Positions 1-3,865 of a stretch of 5,397 nucleotides of DNA are shown here, one piece after another. Location of the stretch: NCBI GenBank assembly GCA_938030915.1, contig CALHIO010000352.1, positions 1 through 5,397 on the forward strand, read 5' to 3'. This DNA is from an uncultured Gemmatimonadota bacterium. GTDB taxonomy: Bacteria > Gemmatimonadota > Gemmatimonadetes > Longimicrobiales > Gaopeijiaceae. Numbering within the stretch: position 1 is the first letter of the stretch; each line of letters starts with the position of its first letter. Below the pieces are notes generated by a model that saw only the letters and a list, made by a program, of their open reading frames with translations, did no database searches and was not told the DNA's origin. Both the position numbers and the translations under genes were made by a program.

Positions 1-836
1 CGACACAAGAGGGCATTACCATGCTGTGTGCGGCTCCGACCGTGCTCATCATGATCGCGAACGCCCCGGAGGAGCTGAGAGCAACCGCCCCGACAGGCGT
101 CCGGGTCCTCACCGCGGGCGCCGCACCTGCCGCTCATACGATCGGGCGCGTCGAAGACGATCTCGGGTGGACTGTCACGCACGTCTACGGGCTTACGGAG
201 ACGTCGCCCCTGATCAGCATCTGCGAGATGCGCCCGGAGCACGCCTCACTGTCCCTCGAGGAGCGCGCCCGGCACAAGGCGCGTCAGGGTGTCGAGATGG
301 CGACGTCCGGAGAGTTGCGCGTCGTCGACGAGGCGGGCGATGACGTGCCCTGGGATGGGGAGACGGTCGGCGAGATCGTGGTTCGTGGAAACGTCGTGAT
401 GAAGGGCTACTACAGGGATCCCGAGGCGACCGCCAAAGCCTTCGAGGGAGGCTTCTTCCACACAGGGGACGCGGCAGTCGTCGAACCGGACGGCTATATG
501 CTGATCCAGGATCGAATCAAAGACGTGATCATCAGCGGAGGTGAGAACATTTCGTCCGTCGAGGTGGAGAGTGTCCTTCTCGAGCATCCTGCAATCCAGG
601 AGGTCGCAGTCGTCGGGCTACCACACGAGAAATGGGGTGAGGCACCCCACGCCTTTTGTCTCCTGCACCAGGGCGCAACCCTCGACTTCGAGGAGCTACG
701 TGCCTTTGCGAAGGAGCGACTGGCCGGGTTCAAGGTTCCGAAGGGGATGACCGCCGTCGAGGAGCTTCCGAAGACCGCGACCGGGAAGATCCAGAAGTTC
801 GTCCTTCGCGGCGGGGCCGGAGTTCACGTGCAGTGA
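1..836 (+). CDS. AMP-forming acyl-CoA synthetase, C-terminal half (5' end outside window)
   Basis: This protein activates a carboxylic acid (probably a fatty or short/medium-chain acid) with ATP to an acyl-adenylate and then to the acyl-CoA, in the cytoplasm. The reading frame is open back to base 3 (codons for TQEGIT precede the ATG at 21), and the sequence there already matches the family interior, so the true start lies upstream and that ATG is not the start. Numbering from the ATG at 21, the ANL-superfamily core motifs appear in order: YGLTE (56-60), TGD (148-150), the hinge and acceptor-binding stretch QDRIKDVIISGGENIS (163-178), and PKTATGKIQK (250-259), whose K256 is the expected catalytic lysine of adenylation. 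The segment EERARHKARQGV (80-91) is typical of the AAE/DmdB-like branch of acyl-CoA ligases. The roughly 277 codons seen are about half of the usual 520-550. The substrate-binding N-domain and the P-loop motif are not in view, so the substrate cannot be named. No key residue is missing in the part seen. Confidence 0.93.
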   Translation, partial: TQEGITMLCAAPTVLIMIANAPEELRATAPTGVRVLTAGAAPAAHTIGRVEDDLGWTVTHVYGLTETSPLISICEMRPEHASLSLEERARHKARQGVEMATSGELRVVDEAGDDVPWDGETVGEIVVRGNVVMKGYYRDPEATAKAFEGGFFHTGDAAVVEPDGYMLIQDRIKDVIISGGENISSVEVESVLLEHPAIQEVAVVGLPHEKWGEAPHAFCLLHQGATLDFEELRAFAKERLAGFKVPKGMTAVEELPKTATGKIQKFVLRGGAGVHVQ

Positions 837-936
837 ACCGGGCCATGTACGGGATCCCCTGGGAAGAGCGGCTCGTCATGCATCCCGACGTCACCCCCCT
901 GCCCTGGTCACGCCCGCCCCCGTCACGCGAGCGACC

Positions 937-2217
937 TTGGCTCTGACCGACTCCGAACACTCCACGCTCCGCCGCACGACGACCATCATCGCGTTGATGG
1001 CCGCCGGAGAATCGGTCTTTCTCCTTCCTTTCGTCCTCGCCCGGGTCTTCCGCCCGACATTCCTCGACGTCTTCGAGATCACCAACCTCCAGCTCGGCGT
1101 CGCGTTCTCGGTGTACGGTGTGGTCGCGATGATCGCGTACTTCGCCGGTGGGCCGCTCGCCGACCGCTATTCGGCCCGCTCTCTCATGGCCACCGCACTG
1201 GTCGCCACAGGGCTCGGCGGCGTGGTGCTGACCACGATCCCGTCGACCGACGTCATGAACGTGCTCTGGGGGTTGTGGGGGGGCACGACGATCCTGCTCT
1301 TCTGGTCCGCGATGCTGCGTGCGACGCGGGAGTGGGGTGGCGATCACGCCCAGGGCCGGGCGTACGGACTCCTCGATGGAGGCCGGGGGTTGCTTGCCGC
1401 GCTCATCGCATCGGTGACCGTGCTCGTTTTCGCCGTGCTCCTTCCGGTCGCCCCGGACGTCGCGACACTCGAGCAACGATCAGCGGCCTTCTCCGGTGTC
1501 ATCTGGGTCTTCACCGGCGTCACACTGCTCGTCGCGGCGCTGGTCTTTCTCGTCGTCCCCGCGAATGCCCCGACCGAAGGAGCACGCGGACGCCCACGGG
1601 TCTCGATGGACGGCGTACGAGTATCCATGCGTATGCCGACCGTGTGGCTCCATGCGGTGATCGTCGTATGTGCGTATGTGGGCTACAAGGCGACGGACGA
1701 CTTCTCGCTCCTCGCCCGGGACGCGCTCGGGTACGACGACGTTCAGGCCGGTGCGATCGGCACGTTGTCCTTCTGGATGCGCGCGGTCACCGCGATCGGA
1801 GCCGGGTATCTGGCCGATCGAATCGACTCGTCGCGGGTGATCCTGTGGGGCTTTGCCCTGTTGACCACGGGGAGCCTCCTCATTGCGTCAGGCCTCCTCT
1901 TTCCCGGCATTGCCTGGATGCTCATCGCCACGATCGTCACGACAAGCGTCGGAGTCTACGCGCTGCGCGGTGTCTACTTTGCGCTGCTCGCCGAAGGGGC
2001 GGTTCCGATGGCGCATACGGGAAGCGCGATCGGGGTGGTCTCCTTCATTGGGTTCACGCCGGATGTCTTCATGGGGCCACTGATGGGCGTGCTCCTCGAC
2101 GGGTCACCGGGTGTCCTCGGTCACCAGCATGTCTTCGCATCCGTGGCGGGGTTCGGATTGGTCGGTTGGGGTGCAACGATGGCGTTCCGCCGACTGCGAC
2201 CGACCAACGTCACGTAG
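937..2217 (+). CDS. MFS transporter, 12 transmembrane helices, substrate unknown
   Basis: This is an inner-membrane secondary transporter of the major facilitator superfamily, 426 residues, the normal length. Hydrophobic segments are spread along the whole chain (for example about 14-35, 55-72, 84-102, 108-125, 150-170, 186-207, 236-252, 273-291, 301-320, 326-345, 364-386 and 398-416). The diagnostic loop 2-3 motif appears as GGPLADRYSARSL (71-83) and recurs in the second half as GAGYLADRIDSSR (288-300), so both halves of the pseudo-symmetric fold are intact. The central loop (about 208-233) is rich in charge. The start is TTG at 937; no ATG or GTG lies upstream in frame close by, and the next ATG (997) would remove half of helix 1 (IIALMAAGESVFLLPFVLA), so TTG is preferred. 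There is no clear Shine-Dalgarno sequence. The gene lies 100 bp after the acyl-CoA synthetase on the same strand, so co-transcription is possible. The NarK/UhpC-like look does not establish a substrate. It contains a G7 run at 1277-1283, in frame. Confidence 0.9.
   Translation: MALTDSEHSTLRRTTTIIALMAAGESVFLLPFVLARVFRPTFLDVFEITNLQLGVAFSVYGVVAMIAYFAGGPLADRYSARSLMATALVATGLGGVVLTTIPSTDVMNVLWGLWGGTTILLFWSAMLRATREWGGDHAQGRAYGLLDGGRGLLAALIASVTVLVFAVLLPVAPDVATLEQRSAAFSGVIWVFTGVTLLVAALVFLVVPANAPTEGARGRPRVSMDGVRVSMRMPTVWLHAVIVVCAYVGYKATDDFSLLARDALGYDDVQAGAIGTLSFWMRAVTAIGAGYLADRIDSSRVILWGFALLTTGSLLIASGLLFPGIAWMLIATIVTTSVGVYALRGVYFALLAEGAVPMAHTGSAIGVVSFIGFTPDVFMGPLMGVLLDGSPGVLGHQHVFASVAGFGLVGWGATMAFRRLRPTNVT
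2158..2207. repeat. Inverted repeat at the 3' end of the MFS gene
   Basis: TTGGTCGGT at 2158-2166 is exactly complementary to ACCGACCAA at 2199-2207, with 32 bases between. It lies inside the last codons of the MFS gene, at the convergent junction with the DoxX-like gene, where only 12 bp separate the two stop codons. It could form a hairpin that limits read-through between the converging transcripts. No T-run follows on either strand, so it is not a canonical intrinsic terminator, and a 9-bp match with a loop this long can occur by chance in a window of this size. Confidence 0.3.
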
Positions 2218-2229
2218 CGAAGCACGTCC

Positions 2230-2628
2230 TCAGCCCTGCGACCCTGCTCCGGGCGTCCAACGCAGATCACGACGGAGGAAGGCGACCGCCGCGAAGACGA
2301 CCAGATTCGTCGCCGGTATGGAAAGCTGCATGCCGGAATCATGGACGAGGATCGTGATCACCGCACCGCTCATGATCAGCGCGATGAGCGTCCCGGCGTA
2401 CGTGGCGAAACGGGGTACGAGGAAGGCCAGCGCTCCGGAGACCTCGAGAAAGCCGATCACGTACGCGAACGCGGCCGGATACCCCCATCCTGAAAACAGC
2501 CCAGTCCACATCTCCGACGACGTGAACTTGGTCACCCCGGCAAGCGCCATGCCTGCCGCTGCCGCAATGGTGATGATCCAGAGAAAGAGGGTGCCAGCCT
2601 TCGCCGCGGTGCCCGGATGCTCGCTCAT
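2230..2628 (-). CDS. DoxX-like small integral membrane protein
   Basis: A 132-residue inner-membrane protein with four predicted helices: about 13-31 (TLFLWIITIAAAAGMALAG), 51-71, 74-95 and 104-118. The pattern of helix 1 followed by AGVTKFTSSEMW, then a short amphipathic stretch ending in FSGWGYP, then helix 2 with FLEVSGALAFLVPR, matches the DoxX/DoxX-like family, whose members have about 120-150 residues and this topology. The molecular role of most family members is not settled; some are linked to thiol or oxidative-stress complexes and to terminal oxidase subunits, and nothing here distinguishes these. The start ATG (complement of 2626-2628) is preceded by GAG at about 7 nt, a weak ribosome site. 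The gene is convergent with the MFS gene and divergent from the HmuY-type gene, so it stands alone as a single-gene unit. Its C-terminal tail (RRDLRWTPGAGSQG) is polar and should be cytoplasmic. Confidence 0.82.
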   Translation of the reverse strand: MSEHPGTAAKAGTLFLWIITIAAAAGMALAGVTKFTSSEMWTGLFSGWGYPAAFAYVIGFLEVSGALAFLVPRFATYAGTLIALIMSGAVITILVHDSGMQLSIPATNLVVFAAVAFLRRDLRWTPGAGSQG

Positions 2629-2656
2629 ATCGCGTCTCTGATGATGGATTCTCTCC

Positions 2657-2674
2657 GCACCCTACGGGCACCCT
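2657..2674. repeat. 7-bp direct repeat with 11-bp spacing upstream of the DoxX-like gene
   Basis: GCACCCT occurs at 2657-2663 and again at 2668-2674, so the copies start 11 bp apart, about one helical turn. The repeat begins 29 bp upstream of the DoxX-like start codon and overlaps the weak -10 hexamer proposed there. This spacing suits a regulator binding the same DNA face twice, but the repeat is short and could be accidental. Confidence 0.3.
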
Positions 2675-2777
2675 GGAGCCTCTCGCAATCCCCTCCGTAC
2701 ATGCACGGACCCAACCCCCGTAAAGAACCGAATTGTCCGGAGCGTGGGTCTCTTCGATCGTCTCGGTCGCAGTCTGT

Positions 2778-2790
2778 GTTCACTCTGAAC
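2778..2790. repeat. Small inverted repeat 22 bp before the HmuY-type start codon
   Basis: GTTCA-CTC-TGAAC is a perfect 5-3-5 inverted repeat ending 22 bp before the ATG of the HmuY-type gene. It sits where an operator overlapping the transcription start or the 5' leader would be. It does not match the Fur consensus. At this length a chance occurrence is plausible. Confidence 0.25.
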
Positions 2791-2812
2791 CCTTCGCCGG
2801 ATCGCTCGTCTC

Positions 2813-3865
2813 ATGCAGTGGAACCGCACCGTTCGTCTCTGTGTTCTGACCCTCGTGTCCTCCGCGCTCGTCGCATGCGAGGACGAGGTCACGAACCCCG
2901 AAGATCAGTTCATAGAGGGGCAACTCACAATCGATGCCTCGTCGGCCATCACCTTTCAGTATTTTACGTTCTCAGACGGAGGCTCCATCGTCTCCGTGAC
3001 GGACCCCGCCTCGTCAACCGATTGGGACATGGCGTTCCGACGCTTCGGAGTGAAGCTGAATGGTGGCGTCGCCGGACCGGGCAGCGTGGCAGGTGCAAAC
3101 CTCGAGAACAACGCGTTGGCATCCGAATCGGACGTCGTATCGTTCACGCCAGCCGACGCCGAAGCGGCGTTCGAGGCTGTGACGGCGGCTGACATTTCCG
3201 GAGCTACGTTCGTGGAAGACGGGCTGATTCCGGACGACACCGGTCCGTGGTTCCGCTTCGATTTCCTCTCGAACAACCTCGTGGCGAATCCCGGGGCCGC
3301 ATGGAAGGTGCAGGAGGCGGATGGTGGATTCTCGCTTTTCCGGATCTCCGAACTCGTCATGGGCGGCCAGACGCCGTCGAGTATCACGGTCGAATACCGC
3401 CATCAGGACGCCGGAGGGACGCTGGGGGCCGCCAGCACCGTCGTCGTCGACCTCACGATGGGGCCTGGCTTCGTGGATCTCGGTTCCGGATCCGTAGTGG
3501 CTCCGACGGCCTGCGACTGGGACGTCACCCTGAGCCCGTTCTTCACGATCGAGTTCAATGATGCCTGTGGCGCGGGGACCTTTCCCCTCGACCCCACCGA
3601 GGACTTCAACACGCTGGCCAACGCCGACGATGCGCCGGAGTACGGTGGATTCCTCTCCGCCATCAGTGGCGCATTTCCCGGTACGATCGAGGGCGCCGGT
3701 GGAGTCTTCTGGTACAACATCGAGGGCAACCAGCGTCTCTGGCCCACCCACAACGTCTTCCTCGTTCGTGTGGATGCGGCGATCTACAAGGTTCAGATCG
3801 TGGACTACTACAGCGCGACGGGTGACTCGGGCTTCCCGACGCTGAGGTTCGAGCAGATCCAGTGA
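2813..3865 (+). CDS. HmuY-family outer-membrane lipoprotein, apparently two tandem HmuY-like domains
   Basis: A 350-residue surface lipoprotein of the HmuY family; characterised members bind haem and pass it to a TonB-dependent receptor. The start at 2813 gives a clean lipoprotein signal: Arg at 5 and 8, a hydrophobic core, and the lipobox LVAC with lipidated C22. The residues after it, EDE, are acidic, like the surface-export signal of Bacteroidota lipoproteins. The C-terminal block NVFLVRVDAAIYKVQIVDYY (314-333), followed by TGDSGFPTLRFEQI, is the classic end of the HmuY fold. A similar pattern occurs in the first half: DWDMAFRRFGVKLNGG (70-85) resembles DWDVTLSPFFTIEFND (235-250), GPWFRFD (144-150) resembles GVFWYNI (297-303), and GGFSLFRISELV (171-182) with SSITVEYRH (189-197) resembles the C-terminal block. 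The mature part has only two histidines (H197, H313), and two cysteines besides C22 (C234, C252) that could form a disulfide. The stop overlaps the receptor start, so the two are one translation unit. The family call is firm; haem as ligand is inference. Confidence 0.85.
   Translation: MQWNRTVRLCVLTLVSSALVACEDEVTNPEDQFIEGQLTIDASSAITFQYFTFSDGGSIVSVTDPASSTDWDMAFRRFGVKLNGGVAGPGSVAGANLENNALASESDVVSFTPADAEAAFEAVTAADISGATFVEDGLIPDDTGPWFRFDFLSNNLVANPGAAWKVQEADGGFSLFRISELVMGGQTPSSITVEYRHQDAGGTLGAASTVVVDLTMGPGFVDLGSGSVVAPTACDWDVTLSPFFTIEFNDACGAGTFPLDPTEDFNTLANADDAPEYGGFLSAISGAFPGTIEGAGGVFWYNIEGNQRLWPTHNVFLVRVDAAIYKVQIVDYYSATGDSGFPTLRFEQIQ

Larger units (their letters stand above)
2629..2812. promoter_or_regulatory. 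Divergent intergenic region between DoxX-like gene and HmuY-type operon
   Basis: These 184 bp separate two divergent genes and must hold the promoters of both. On the minus strand a weak sigma70-like pair can be read: TTGCGA (complement of 2683-2688) and TAGGGT (complement of 2659-2664) with an 18-bp spacer, upstream of the DoxX-like gene. For the HmuY-type gene I see no convincing -10 hexamer, no strong Shine-Dalgarno sequence before the ATG at 2813, and no recognisable Fur box, although iron control would be expected for a haem-uptake operon. Two short repeats, listed separately, are the only other structure. Plus-strand reading frames across this region are arginine/serine-rich and look like non-coding shadows. 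Confidence 0.5.

Noticed and set aside
851..858. GGGATCCC palindrome after the acyl-CoA synthetase stop as a terminator stem.
   Set aside because: A bare 8-bp palindrome leaves no room for an RNA loop with a useful stem, and no T-run follows.
845..946. A 33-codon reading frame (MYGIPWEERLVMHPDV...) between the acyl-CoA synthetase and the MFS gene, overlapping the TTG start by 10 bp.
   Set aside because: It has no ribosome site and no recognisable similarity, and its proline/arginine-rich composition is typical of chance frames in GC-rich DNA. It could be a leader peptide, but nothing supports this.
1268..1283. G5 and G7 runs in the MFS gene as a possible phase-variation tract.
   Set aside because: The run is short and encodes a plausible WGLWGG helix segment in frame; one 7-base run is not enough to claim slippage control.
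730..1476. A 248-codon minus-strand frame opposite the acyl-CoA synthetase end and MFS start.
   Set aside because: It has a highly charged Arg/Glu/Gly-rich composition, no domain pattern, and is antisense to two supported genes.
2617..3192. A 191-codon plus-strand frame spanning the divergent intergenic region and the HmuY-type gene start.
   Set aside because: It is Arg/Ser-rich, low in hydrophobic residues, and out of frame with the well-supported lipoprotein gene that it overlaps.
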